This document shows, one piece after another, positions 35,793-43,935 of a stretch of 64,000 nucleotides of DNA. Where the stretch lies: contig NZ_NSKH01000002.1 of NCBI RefSeq assembly GCF_003144095.1, positions 68,977 through 132,976 on the forward strand. Direction: 5' to 3'. How positions within the stretch are numbered: position 1 is the first letter of the stretch; each line of letters opens with the position of its first letter. This stretch comes from Streptomyces sp. ICBB 8177. Its GTDB lineage: Bacteria > Actinomycetota > Actinomycetes > Streptomycetales > Streptomycetaceae. Made by a program: the position numbers and the translations under genes. The notes under the pieces were generated by a model. That model was not told the origin of the DNA. It did not search any database and saw nothing but the letters and a program-made list of their open reading frames with translations.

Positions 35793-35809
35793 TTCTACAT
35801 CATGTAGTA
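35793..35809. promoter_or_regulatory. BlaI-type operator, copy 2
   Basis: TTCTACATCATGTAGTA, containing the perfect 13-bp palindrome CTACATCATGTAG. Identical over 17 bp to the copy at 35913. Lies directly upstream of the minus-strand membrane protein gene. Confidence 0.8.
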
Positions 35810-35912
35810 ATTTCGGCACCGGCCCGCGGTCGGCGCTCGTGGTATCGCCGTCCGGCGAGCACCCCTCGCGGCCTGCGCCTGTGCGGCGCGGCCGACCCCC
35901 CATACAGGCAAG

Positions 35913-35929
35913 TTCTACATCATGTAGTA
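35913..35929. promoter_or_regulatory. BlaI-type operator, copy 3
   Basis: TTCTACATCATGTAGTA, 120 bp from copy 2 and about 140 bp upstream of the plus-strand glycosyltransferase gene. The two copies probably serve the two divergent promoters of this intergenic region. Confidence 0.8.
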
Positions 35930-36068
35930 GTTTCCCCGGCGAGCGCCCGACGCGTCCGGTGCGGGCCTGCCCGCGCGGTCGCGCGCGGGCGTGCCCCCGG
36001 CCCGCGCGGCCCACCGGGGGCCGAGCGCCCGGGGCCGTGCGCGTTTCCCCTCAGGAGGCTGAACGCCT

Positions 36069-37421
36069 GTGTCCACCTGCGACGAACCGGCCGAGGAGCC
36101 GGCGTTCCCGCGACCCGTCGTCACGCGGCCACCGGCCCCTGGCCCCGGGCGCGTCGTCATCGTCTCCGCGAGCGTCGGCGCGGGCCACGACGGCGCGGCG
36201 GCGGGACTCGCCCGCCACCTCACCGCCCACGGCCACCCGGTGGACCGGCACGACTTCCTCGACCTGCTGCCCGCGGGAACCGGACGACTGCTCTCCCGCG
36301 TCTACCACCGCCTGCTGCTGTGGGCGCCGGCCTGCTACCAGCGCCTGTACGCCGCGACCGAACACACGCGGCGGCCCGGTGTGGTGTGGTGGGCGTTGTT
36401 CCGCAGCGCCGAGCGCCGGACCCTCCGGGCGATACCACCGGACACGTGCGCGGTCGTGTCGACCTACCCCGGCGCCAGCCAGGTCTTCGGCGCGCTGCGG
36501 CGCCGCGGCCTGCTGGGCGTACCGGCACTCACCTACCTGACCGACTTCTCCGTCCACGCCATGTGGGTCGCCCCCGGCGTCGACGCCCACCTGGCCGTGC
36601 ACGCGATACCGGCGGCCCAGGCCCACGCGCGGGACGCCGCGAACGTCACCGTGGCGGGACCCGTGACCGACCCCCGTTTCACCCCCGCCACCGCAAGTCA
36701 ACGCCGCGCGGCGCGCGCCCGTTTCGGTCTGCCCGACGACGTGCCGTTGGCCCTCCTGGTCGCGGGCTCGTGGGGCGTCGGGCCGGTGCGGAGGGCGGCG
36801 ACCGAGATCCGCGACAGCGGCGTCGCCGTGCCGGTGGTCGTGTGCGGGCGCAACCAGGCCCTCGCCGAGCAGTTGCGCAGGGACGGCGTCGGGCACGCCT
36901 ACGGCTGGACGGACGACATGCCCGGCCTGATGAGGGCGTGCGACGTGCTGGTGCAGAACGCGGGCGGACTCACCTCGCTGGAGGCGTTCGCCGCCGGGCT
37001 GCCGGTGGCCAGTTACCGCTGCATCCCCGGCCACGGCCATACCAACGCCGCCGCCCTGGACGAGGCCGGCCTCGCCGCCTGGATAACCGGACCCGGCGAT
37101 CTCGCCCGCGTCCTGACCGAACTGCTCCACGGTCCCCGCGGCCTGGCCCAGCGCGCCGCCGGGCTGGCCCTGCACCGATCGGCCACCGGCCCGCTGCCCG
37201 CGATCGCCGTCATGCTCACCGCCGCGACCGGCGGCCGCCCGGCGCCGCACCCGCGTCCGGCCGTCCACCGCCGTCCGGTGCGGCGCCGCATCGGGGTGAT
37301 GGCCGCCGTCGCGGCGGTCACCGTCTCGCTCGGCATCGCCGCCCCGCTCGCGTACGCCTACGCCGAAGCCCCCGCCCACCTCCCCACCGTCGCGCGCCAC
37401 CAGCACGGAGCCGCCCGATGA
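36069..37421 (+). CDS. MGDG-synthase/MurG-like glycosyltransferase with C-terminal TM
   Basis: 450 residues, GTG start. N-terminal domain VVIVSASVGAGHDGAAAGLARHL (residues 34-56) is the MGDG synthase N-domain signature. The C-terminal GT-B part has VLVQNAGGLTSLEAFAAGLPVASYRCIPGHGHTNA, binding the UDP-sugar. Substrate is likely UDP-GlcNAc or UDP-Gal/Glc with a lipid acceptor. An extra C-terminal membrane helix (about 420-435) follows a basic stretch, which is unusual for the family. The last codons overlap the polysaccharide deacetylase start (ATGA). Probably repressed by BlaI. Confidence 0.88.
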   Translation: MSTCDEPAEEPAFPRPVVTRPPAPGPGRVVIVSASVGAGHDGAAAGLARHLTAHGHPVDRHDFLDLLPAGTGRLLSRVYHRLLLWAPACYQRLYAATEHTRRPGVVWWALFRSAERRTLRAIPPDTCAVVSTYPGASQVFGALRRRGLLGVPALTYLTDFSVHAMWVAPGVDAHLAVHAIPAAQAHARDAANVTVAGPVTDPRFTPATASQRRAARARFGLPDDVPLALLVAGSWGVGPVRRAATEIRDSGVAVPVVVCGRNQALAEQLRRDGVGHAYGWTDDMPGLMRACDVLVQNAGGLTSLEAFAAGLPVASYRCIPGHGHTNAAALDEAGLAAWITGPGDLARVLTELLHGPRGLAQRAAGLALHRSATGPLPAIAVMLTAATGGRPAPHPRPAVHRRPVRRRIGVMAAVAAVTVSLGIAAPLAYAYAEAPAHLPTVARHQHGAAR

Positions 37422-38191
37422 CCGCCGTACGCCTCGCCCGTGCCGCCGCGCTCGCGTCCGCCGCGGCCCTGCCCGCGCTCGCCGCCCTCCACGCCGCGCC
37501 GTCGGTCTCCACTTTCGGCCCGTTGCGCAACCGCACGATGCCACGACTGGCCGGGCGGGGCCGCCGCGACCACATCGCCCTCACCTTCGACGACGGCCCC
37601 GACCACCTGGCCACCCCGCACTTCCTCCGCCTTCTGGAAGCCCGCGGTGTGCGTGCAACGTTCTTCCTGCTCGGCTCGATGCTGGTCCGTTCGCCCGGCC
37701 TGGCACGCGAGATGGCCGCCGCCGGACACCAGATCGGCATCCACGGCTGGCACCACCGCCCGCTCGCGCTGCGCGGACCGCGCGCCACCTACGACGACCT
37801 CGCCCGCGCCCGGGACGCCGTGACCGACGTGACCGGCCGGCCACCGGCGCTCTTCCGGCCGCCGTACGGGGTGATGTCCACCGCGGCCCACCTCGCCTGC
37901 CACGGCCTGGGTCTGACCCCCGTGCTGTGGACCGCCTGGGGCGAGGACTGGCGCCGTCGCGCCACGCCGCGTTCGGTTCACGACACCGTCGTACGGGACC
38001 TGCGCGGCGGCGGCACGATCCTGCTCCACGACAGCGACTGCACCTCCGCCACCGGTTCGTGGCGCATCACGCTCGAAGCGCTGCCCGAAATCCTCGACAC
38101 GTGCGACGCCCGCGGCTGGGCGGTGGGCCCGCTGGCCGACCACGGCGACCGGTGGACGACCGGGGGAGGCGGCGCGGGGGCCGACGGGTAG
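37418..38191 (+). CDS. Polysaccharide deacetylase (NodB domain), CE4
   Basis: 257 residues. Motif 1 LTFDDGPD (catalytic and metal Asp pair), motif 2 GIHGWHHRPL (His metal ligands), motif 3 RPPYGV, and C-terminal LLHDSD are all present, so activity is expected. Hydrophobic N-terminus (residues 1-25, LARAAALASAAALPALAAL) is a signal or anchor. Coupled to the glycosyltransferase, it may trim a glycolipid or wall polysaccharide made by it. De-N-acetylation of GlcNAc is the common reaction of the family. Confidence 0.92.
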   Translation: MTAVRLARAAALASAAALPALAALHAAPSVSTFGPLRNRTMPRLAGRGRRDHIALTFDDGPDHLATPHFLRLLEARGVRATFFLLGSMLVRSPGLAREMAAAGHQIGIHGWHHRPLALRGPRATYDDLARARDAVTDVTGRPPALFRPPYGVMSTAAHLACHGLGLTPVLWTAWGEDWRRRATPRSVHDTVVRDLRGGGTILLHDSDCTSATGSWRITLEALPEILDTCDARGWAVGPLADHGDRWTTGGGGAGADG

Positions 38192-38220
38192 GGCGCGGTG
38201 CGCGAGGGGGTGGCCGGACG

Positions 38221-38244
38221 GGAACGCCGCCGAGGAGGCGTTCC
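38221..38244 (+). terminator. Hairpin after the deacetylase gene
   Basis: GGAACGCC, loop GCCGAGGA, GGCGTTCC: 8-bp perfect stem 29 bp after the stop, no T-run. Probable end of the glycosyltransferase-deacetylase transcript. Confidence 0.55.
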
Positions 38245-38348
38245 GGGCCCGAGGAGCGGGTTTTCAGATCGCCAGGGCCGGTCGTGAACAGGGCCGGCCG
38301 TCCAACTGGCCTGGCCACCCGGCGCAGTTGCTGACCGGATCACGCGTA

Positions 38349-38366
38349 GGCCATGGGTCCATGGCC
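38349..38366. promoter_or_regulatory. Perfect 18-bp inverted repeat, possible operator
   Basis: GGCCATGG-GT-CCATGGCC, about 210 bp upstream of the secreted 90-residue protein gene. It is in the 384-bp gap 38192-38575, whose right end is clearly A/T-richer (38440-38500) and probably holds that gene's promoter. Nothing else is recognised in the gap. Confidence 0.35.
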
Positions 38367-38575
38367 CGTGGGTCGCCCCCTGCGGGCTCAACACCCGCCC
38401 GTGCGTTCACCCGACGGTCCCGCCGATCCGGGAAGATCGCGAGAAGAATATTCCCATTGTCCGTATTTGAGGTCTATGCCGTTTTAATTCCCATGGTGAG
38501 TTGGGCTCGTGTGGTTTCAGCCGGGTCGGCTCGGGGAGGTGGGGTGTGTCACATGCGTAGTCGTTGGGAGTGACC

Positions 38576-38848
38576 ATGAAGAAGAAGACCCTGGCCATGG
38601 CGTTCGCCGCCGCCCTGCTCACCGCCGGCGGCGCCGGCGCGGCCTCGGCGGCAGCGGCTCCGCAGCAGCAGCCCGCGCATCCCACGAGTTCCACGGGCGC
38701 GACCGCGGGCACGACCAAGGGCGCGACCACGACCACGACGTTCCACTGCTCCCAGCCCGATCGCACGTTCACCATCTCCGCGGACCCGTGGGTCATGGGC
38801 CAGTACGACGCGTACTACGGCCAGCAGGGCTGCACGCACACGCAGTAG
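38576..38848 (+). CDS. Small secreted protein
   Basis: 90 residues. Clear signal peptide (MKKKTLAMAFAAALLTAGGAGAASA-, cleavage near residue 26-28), a Thr/Ala/Gln-rich low-complexity stretch, then a compact tail with two Cys (FHCSQPDRTF...YGQQGCTHTQ) that could form a disulfide. ATG at 38576 with TGGGAG 5 bases before. An in-frame TTG at 38564 is less likely. Family not recognised; mature product about 60 residues. Confidence 0.75.
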   Translation: MKKKTLAMAFAAALLTAGGAGAASAAAAPQQQPAHPTSSTGATAGTTKGATTTTTFHCSQPDRTFTISADPWVMGQYDAYYGQQGCTHTQ

Positions 38849-38878
38849 GACGGAGCCGGTGGACCGGTTCCGAACGGC

Positions 38879-38907
38879 GGCCCCGGCCGGGCGATCCGGC
38901 CGGGGCC
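38879..38907. terminator. Bidirectional hairpin between convergent genes
   Basis: GGCCCCGGCCGG, loop GCGAT, CCGGCCGGGGCC: 12-bp perfect stem, between the secreted protein gene and the isochorismatase gene, which converge here. Confidence 0.7.
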
Positions 38908-38940
38908 GAGGCGCGCCGGCCGGATCGCCCGTCCGGCGGG

Positions 38941-39507
38941 TCAGCCCGCGGCGCCCGGCGCGAACGTCACGTCCGTGGTGTCGACCGTGCCTCCGCGGCG
39001 CCCGGGGGCCTTCTGGAACCGCCAGTAGAGGTTGGTGTGGGCGATCACCTTGTCGGGAGTCGGCGCGCCGTACCTGCTGAGGTCCTTCGTGCTGTGCGCG
39101 TCGGCGACCAGCGTCACGTCGTATCCGCGCACCAGCGCGCCGTGCAGCGTCGAGCGGACGCAGAAGTCGGTCTGCGCGCCGGTGACGACGAGCCGGCCGA
39201 CCCCGCGCTCGGCGAGGACCGCCTCCAGATCGGTCTCCTCGAACGAGTCGCCGTACTCCTTGTGCACGAGTGCCTCGCCCGCCTCGCGGACCAGCTCCGG
39301 CACGTACTGCCAGCCCTCGCTGCCCCGCTTCAGTTCGTCGTCGGAGTGCTGCACCCACACCACGGGCACGCCCTGCGCGCGGGCCTTGCCGACGACCGAG
39401 CGGATGTTGGCGATCACGCCGTCGCGGTCGTGCGCGCCGTCCATCACCTCGTTCTGCACGTCGATGACCAGCACGGCGGTGTGCGGTCTGCCGTCCAGGG
39501 TCGTCAT
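38941..39507 (-). CDS. Isochorismatase-family cysteine hydrolase
   Basis: 188 residues. Catalytic triad visible: Asp in TAVLVIDVQNEV, Lys in the middle region, and Cys in VTGAQTDFCVRSTLHGA. Cleaves amides or enol ethers such as nicotinamide, carbamates or isochorismate in different members; the substrate is unassigned. ATG at 39507 has GGAGG at 5 bases. Monocistronic. Confidence 0.9.
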   Translation of the reverse strand: MTTLDGRPHTAVLVIDVQNEVMDGAHDRDGVIANIRSVVGKARAQGVPVVWVQHSDDELKRGSEGWQYVPELVREAGEALVHKEYGDSFEETDLEAVLAERGVGRLVVTGAQTDFCVRSTLHGALVRGYDVTLVADAHSTKDLSRYGAPTPDKVIAHTNLYWRFQKAPGRRGGTVDTTDVTFAPGAAG

Positions 39508-39747
39508 GTGACCTCCAGTTCCTCGCCGGTCCCTCGGAGTTGATCCTTCGCTCACGATAGGCCGTGGCACCGACAACGCCGACCGTGTTGTGGCGGCAGG
39601 ATCGTGAACCGCCCTGAAGGGCCCGCGCCGCGCGGTGAGCCTCCCGCGTCCCGCGCGCCACGTCGTCCGGCACCCACGGCTCGCGTCGCCCGCAGATCCG
39701 TCCACGCGCCTCCGCGGGCTCGCTGGCCGGCGGGAAAGGTAGAGTTC

Positions 39748-39761
39748 CCTAGATAACTAGG
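39748..39761. promoter_or_regulatory. GntR (YtrA-type) operator candidate
   Basis: CCTAG-ATAA-CTAGG, perfect 5-bp arms in an A/T-rich patch, 35 bp before the gntR start. Spacing and position fit autoregulation by the YtrA-type regulator. Confidence 0.6.
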
Positions 39762-39796
39762 AAAACCATGGTGTCGAAGACTGTGGGAGGGTCGCG

Positions 39797-40222
39797 ATGG
39801 AGTACCTCATCGACCGGCGCAGCGGGGTGGCCACCTACGTGCAGATCGTCGAGCAGACGAAGCGCGCGCTCCGCCTCGGCTTCCTGCAGCCCGGCGAGCA
39901 ACTTCCCACCGCGCGCGAGGTCGTCGAGGCGACGGCCATCAACCCCAACACCGTGCTGAAGGCCTACCGGGAGCTGGAGCGCGAAGGCCTGGTCGAGAGC
40001 CGTCGCGGTGTGGGCACCTTCGTACGGCACTCGCTCGGCAAGCCGCAGGCGTCCGCGGACTCCGCGCTGCACGCGGAACTGACCGAGTGGATGCGGCGGG
40101 CACACGCCGCCGGTCTCGACCGGGAGGACGCGGCAGCGCTCGTCGCCTCCGTACTCGACGCCTGGTTCCCGGTGACCCAGTCCGCGTCGGCGGCACACCA
40201 CCGCGCCGGGGACGCGGTATGA
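39797..40222 (+). CDS. GntR-family regulator, YtrA-like
   Basis: 141 residues. N-terminal winged HTH (DRRSGVATYVQIVEQTKRAL, GEQLPTAREVVEATAINPNTVLKAYRELEREGLV, RRGVGTFV) with a short C-terminal two-helix tail, the size and shape of the YtrA subfamily, which regulates neighbouring ABC transporters. The stop overlaps the start of an ABC ATPase gene (ATGA), but that gene is truncated, so the regulator has lost an intact local target. Confidence 0.92.
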   Translation: MEYLIDRRSGVATYVQIVEQTKRALRLGFLQPGEQLPTAREVVEATAINPNTVLKAYRELEREGLVESRRGVGTFVRHSLGKPQASADSALHAELTEWMRRAHAAGLDREDAAALVASVLDAWFPVTQSASAAHHRAGDAV

Positions 40223-40437
40223 GCAGGGTGTTCCGTTCTGCCGGCGGGCGGTCCGGCGAACTGGCCCGTGCGGCGGCGGGCCGGCACCCGTCCGGCGAGG
40301 TGGCCGTCGTGGAGGCCCGCGGCCTGGGCAAGCGGTACCGCCGCCGCCACGCCCTGAGCGACTGCTCCTTCCGCATACCCGCGGGCCGCGTCCGCGGCCT
40401 CGTCGGGCCCAACGGCGGTGGCAAGAGCACCCCGTCG
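40219..40437 (+). pseudogene. ABC transporter ATPase, 5' fragment ending at Walker A
   Basis: Starts ATG at 40219, coupled to gntR. Reads EARGLGKRYRRRHALSDCSF... then Walker A GPNGGGKST, after which homology stops at about 40437 and the frame closes at 40461 with unrelated residues. The remaining two thirds (Q-loop, signature, Walker B) are absent. Beyond the break the DNA is the reverse complement of a similar gene. Confidence 0.85.
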
Positions 40438-40637
40438 TCGGCTCCAGCAGGTTGGCCGTGATGCCGAGCAACGTGCTCTTGCCCGCCCCGTTGGGGCCGA
40501 CCAGGCCGCAGATCCGGCCGGCCGACAGCCGGAACGAGCAGTCGCAACGCCCATCCGCGCTGGTACTTCTTCCCCAGGCCGCGCGCCTCCAGCGCGGGCC
40601 CGTCGCCCGGGCCCGAACGGCTCGTGCTGTCGTCCAC
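40437..40637 (-). pseudogene. Second ABC ATPase 5' fragment, inverted and frameshifted
   Basis: On the minus strand, GTG at 40637 begins a paralogous ATPase: ALEARGLGKKYQRGWALR, then a two-base loss (CGCGAC-like site now CGAC near 40545) shifts frame, after which DCSFRLSAGRICGLVGPN, GAGKSTLLGITANLLEPTTG continues and stops at the junction with the forward fragment. So both gene heads meet tail to tail just past Walker A. Confidence 0.85.
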
Positions 40638-40724
40638 CCGTACTCCTCACTCCCCGAGTCACTCCCCCGAGGACTCCCCGAAGCCGGACGCGACGGATCG
40701 GCACGCCGATCCCACACCGGGGCA

Positions 40725-40746
40725 TTTCACTAGAACATTAGTGGAA
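40725..40746. promoter_or_regulatory. Second GntR-type operator, upstream of the inverted ABC fragment
   Basis: TTTCACTA-GAACAT-TAGTGGAA, arms matching 7 of 8, in an A/T-rich patch about 90 bp upstream of the minus-strand fragment. It looks like the promoter-operator of another YtrA-type operon moved here with the inverted gene. Confidence 0.5.
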
Positions 40747-40769
40747 TGAGGGTGAGGAGTGGGAGAAGG

Positions 40770-41858
40770 TCAGCGGTCGCCCGTGCTCAGGAGCGTCAGC
40801 AGGCCCTCCATGCCGTCGGTCTCCACGGCTCGCCGCTGCCGCTGTTCCCCGGTGCCGTGCTCCAGCAGCCGTTCCACGCCTGCCGACACCCGTCCCAGGT
40901 CGCCGGTGTCGTCGAGCGCCTTGCGCAGGTGATCCATGAGCGAGACGACGACCTCGGCGGCGGGGCGCGGTTCGCACGAGAGCGGGTCGACCAGGTCGCC
41001 GTTGAGCCCGTGCCGTGCCGCCTGCCAGTTCGCCGCCGCCAGCAGCTCGTCCGGTACGAGGGGGCCCACCGCCGCCCCGGACTCGGCCTCGTCCAGCCCG
41101 GTCGCCACCAGCGCGCGCACCACACCGGCCAGGGTCACCGCGTCCTCGACTGCCAACTGCACGTCCATCGCCCGCACTTCGACCGTCGGATAACGCTCGG
41201 ACGGCCGCGCCTGCCAGTACACCTGGCCGCGGTCGCGGATCACCCCGACGCGCTTGAGCCGCTCGGTACGGCGTTCGTAGTCCCGCGGGCCGTCGAACAC
41301 CGGCGGCGGACCGCTGACCGGCCACCGCCCGAAGACCACCGTGCGCCAGCTGGCGAATCCGGTCTCCGCCCCGTCCCAGTAAGGGGAGTTGCCCGACAGG
41401 GCCACCAGGACCGGCAGCCACCGCCGGATCCGGTTGAGCACCGCGATCGCCCGCGCGCGGTCCGGCACGCCGACGTGCACGTGCATGCCGTTGATCATCT
41501 GCTCGTCCACCAGCAACGCGGCGTCCGCCAGCATCCTGCGGTACCGCGGCTTGTCCGTCACGGGCGCGGGCCCCAGCAACGGCGCCGCGCCACTGGCGGC
41601 CACCCGGCACCCCGTCTCCGCCGCGGCCGCGTGCAGGGCGCCCCGCAGGCGGCGCAGATGCCGCTCGACCTCGTCGAGGGTCTCGCAGACCGGGGTGGCG
41701 ACCTCCACCTGTGCCTGCAACAGCTCCCGTTCGACCTCACCGCGGTCGATGCCGGGCTGCCGCGCCGCCGCGGCCCGCACCTCCTCCCACCGCGAGACGG
41801 GATGGCCGCTGTCCGCGTCCAGCAGCAGGTACTCCTCTTCCACACCGACGCTCACCAT
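40770..41858 (-). CDS. YbdK-type carboxylate-amine ligase (GCS2 family)
   Basis: 362 residues from the ATG at 41858 (VSVGVEEEYLLLDADSG). A TTG at 41891 would add 11 residues. Glutamate-cysteine ligase family 2: GVEEEYLL, EVELLQAQVEV-like stretch (VERELLQAQVEVATPVC), GMHVHVGVPD, and SGNSPYWDG, all conserved. YbdK has weak gamma-glutamylcysteine synthetase activity; the natural substrate of actinobacterial members is not fixed. Confidence 0.9.
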   Translation of the reverse strand: MVSVGVEEEYLLLDADSGHPVSRWEEVRAAAARQPGIDRGEVERELLQAQVEVATPVCETLDEVERHLRRLRGALHAAAAETGCRVAASGAAPLLGPAPVTDKPRYRRMLADAALLVDEQMINGMHVHVGVPDRARAIAVLNRIRRWLPVLVALSGNSPYWDGAETGFASWRTVVFGRWPVSGPPPVFDGPRDYERRTERLKRVGVIRDRGQVYWQARPSERYPTVEVRAMDVQLAVEDAVTLAGVVRALVATGLDEAESGAAVGPLVPDELLAAANWQAARHGLNGDLVDPLSCEPRPAAEVVVSLMDHLRKALDDTGDLGRVSAGVERLLEHGTGEQRQRRAVETDGMEGLLTLLSTGDR

Positions 41859-41989
41859 GCTGCGCGCGTACCCGCCACCCCGGTCCGCCAAGCCGGAGCG
41901 GGGTGGCGGGTACGCGCGTCGTGACAGGACGCGCGCGCCGGGCAGGAGCCATCATGACGGTTCGCGGCACTCTGGGTGCAGGAGGAGAC

Positions 41990-42532
41990 ATGCCCGCTGA
42001 CGCTGACGACGGAGCCGCCGAAGACGGCGGGACGGCTCGCCCGACGGACCGGGAGCACGGCTTCGGACGGCACGAGACCCCCGAGGCGCGCGCCGACCGG
42101 CGGTGGGCGGAGATGCTCCAGGAGGTGCGCGTCACCCAGACCGGCGCGCAGATCCTCTTCGGGTTCCTGCTCAGTGTGGCCTTCACCCCGCGCTTCACCC
42201 AACTGGGTGGATTCGACAAGGCGTTGTACGCGACGACGGTCCTGCTCGGCGCCCTGGCGACCGGCGCGCTCGTCGCCCCCGTCTCCCTGCACCGGATGCT
42301 CGCCGGCCACCGGCGCAAGCCCGAACTGGTGACGATGACGGGCCGCCTGGTGGTCGTCGGCATGGCACTGCTGGCCGCCGCCGTGGTGTGCGCGGTCCTC
42401 CTCCTGCTGCGCGTGGCACTGGGCGGCGGCTGGGCCTGGGGCCTCGCGGCGGCGGTCCTGGCCTGGTTCGCCGTCTGCTGGCTGCTGCTGCCGGCCGTCC
42501 TGCGGCACTACCTCGACCGCCGGGGGAGCTAG
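41990..42532 (+). CDS. DUF6328 integral membrane protein
   Basis: 180 residues from the ATG at 41990, chosen for its GGAGGAG site; an ATG at 41954 is also open. Cytoplasmic head then four membrane helices: VTQTGAQILFGFLLSVAFTPRF, ALYATTVLLGALATGALV, LVVVGMALLAAAVVCAVLLLL, GLAAAVLAWFAVCWLLLP. ERRWAEMLQEVRVTQTGAQ-type opening is the DUF6328 signature. Function unknown. Confidence 0.85.
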   Translation: MPADADDGAAEDGGTARPTDREHGFGRHETPEARADRRWAEMLQEVRVTQTGAQILFGFLLSVAFTPRFTQLGGFDKALYATTVLLGALATGALVAPVSLHRMLAGHRRKPELVTMTGRLVVVGMALLAAAVVCAVLLLLRVALGGGWAWGLAAAVLAWFAVCWLLLPAVLRHYLDRRGS

Positions 42533-42570
42533 GTCTGGTTTCCCGGCGTGCCAGGGGGCACCCGGACCGC

Positions 42571-42921
42571 ATGTGGACCGGAAACCCGCTGATCGGTGCC
42601 GCGGCCGGAGCGGCCGGCACGACCACGCTCAACGCGGTCACGTACCTGGACATGGCCCTGCGGGGCCGCCCCTCCAGCGACACACCGCAACTGGCGGTGG
42701 AACGGCTGACCGACGCCGCGCACACCTCGGTACCGGGCGGGGCGAGCGGCACGACAACCGCGTCTGCGGTCCCGGGCCGCTGCTGGGCATCGACACCGGT
42801 GTCGCCGTGGGCGCCCTCTACGGGCCGGCGCACGGATCCGGCCGACCGGGTCCCCGACCTGGTCCCGCACCTGGCCTACGGTCTCGTCACCACCGGCGCC
42901 GCGCGGGCCGCCACCCGTTGA
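42571..42921 (+). pseudogene. Decayed DUF1440-like membrane protein gene
   Basis: The 5' part reads NPLIGAAAGAAGTTTLNAVTYLDM with RPSSDTPQLAVERLTDAAH, typical of a family of about 150-200-residue membrane proteins. Its continuation NRVCGPGPLLGIDTGVAVGALYG is in another frame (near 42760-42830), and the end VPDLVPHLAYGLVTTGAAR is back in the first. So two frameshifts plus an internal deletion have destroyed the gene. Confidence 0.75.
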
Positions 42922-43063
42922 ACGCCACATGTGAGGGAGTTGTGGCATACACCGGGCGGTCACGGGCACAAGGACGACGAAGTCACTGCCGCGCCCAGCC
43001 CGTGCTCCCACCGGGCTCGCCGTCACGGACTTCGCGACCACGTCCATGACGGAAGGACCTGTT

Positions 43064-43309
43064 GTGCTGCTGCCGGCGGAGAAGGAACTGCGCACCGTAC
43101 TGGCCCGCTTCGCCGAGGCCCGTTTCCGGCACGAGCTGGATCCCACCGACGACTCGGCCCGGACCCTCGCGGACGTCTCGTACACCCTGTGCGTCATGAC
43201 GGGGGTCCGCGAGGTGGACCAGGCGCTCGCCACGGCCGACACCCTGCTGGAACGGTTGCGCGCGGACCGCCGCCACGGCACGCGGGCGGGCGAGACCCTG
43301 GCCGCCTGA
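43064..43309 (+). CDS. DUF5133 small protein
   Basis: 81 residues, start GTG at 43064 preceded by GGAAGGAC. The family begins MLLP..KELRTVLARF, which fixes the start there and not at the upstream ATG 43046. Helical protein with DLPPTDDSARTLADVSYTLCVMTGVR-like core (here DPTDDSARTLADVSYTLCVM). Streptomyces-restricted; function unknown. Confidence 0.85.
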   Translation: MLLPAEKELRTVLARFAEARFRHELDPTDDSARTLADVSYTLCVMTGVREVDQALATADTLLERLRADRRHGTRAGETLAA

Positions 43310-43395
43310 AGTACGGCGGCCGCGGCGGACGCCGCACGGGTCGTCATCGGCCCGCGGTAGCCCCCGTGAGCCGGGAGCCGCGGCAAGCACGTCGC

Positions 43396-43778
43396 TCAGT
43401 ACCGACGTCCCGCGAAGCGCCGGGCGAAGCCGTCGCCCACGTCGGCGGTCACTGTGTAGTCGTAGCGACCGGCGCTGCTGTTGAGGGTGAGCGTCGTGGC
43501 CCCGCCCGCGGCGACCGTCACGGTGCGGACGGTGCCGCCGCTCGCGCCCTGCGCCGCGTTGACGCCCACGGTGAACACGCAGGCCGCCGACCCCGCGTTG
43601 GTCAGATGCAGGGTCTGGGTCGCGCCGTCGGCGTTGTCGACCGCGTAGGCCTCGGGGTGCGCCTTGGCGCCGTGCCGATGGGATCGATCCAGCCCGACCA
43701 CTGGTAGAGGCGGTTGGGGTTGGTGGGCCCCTGCACCGAGCAGAAGTAGGAGTCGCAGACGGTGAAGACGTCGGCCAG
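43396..43778 (-). pseudogene. Phospholipase C remnant
   Basis: Minus strand. Fragment 1 (43778 to about 43675) reads [20 protein letters not shown] and [14 protein letters not shown], the hallmark of phosphocholine-specific phospholipase C/acid phosphatase. Fragment 2, in another frame, runs [20 protein letters not shown] to the stop at 43396 (RRFAGRRY), the family's C-terminal DUF756-type repeat. The catalytic centre between them and the N-terminus are gone: a large internal deletion with a frame change. Confidence 0.8.
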
Positions 43779-43806
43779 CGCGCGGACCGGTTGGGACGGT
43801 GCGGTC

Positions 43807-43935
43807 TCACTGGTGACGGCTGTGCACCAGGAGGGGGAACGCCAGTTCGGCGACCAGCCAGGCACACAGCAGCGCGGCGACGGCAAGCAGGACCGCTGTC
43901 GTGCCCCTGACGCGGCGTCGGGCGAGCTTCCCCAT
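43807..43935 (-). CDS. Possible 42-residue single-TM peptide
   Basis: Basic head [11 protein letters not shown] then one hydrophobic helix ([26 protein letters not shown]), ending HSRHQ. GGAG lies 7 bases before ATG. It abuts the phospholipase remnant and may be a genuine tiny membrane protein or chance; no family known. Confidence 0.4.
   Translation of the reverse strand: MGKLARRRVRGTTAVLLAVAALLCAWLVAELAFPLLVHSRHQ

Noticed and set aside
40087..40461. A complete small ABC ATPase
   Set aside because: Nothing after Walker A: no Q-loop, signature motif or Walker B, so it is a fragment.
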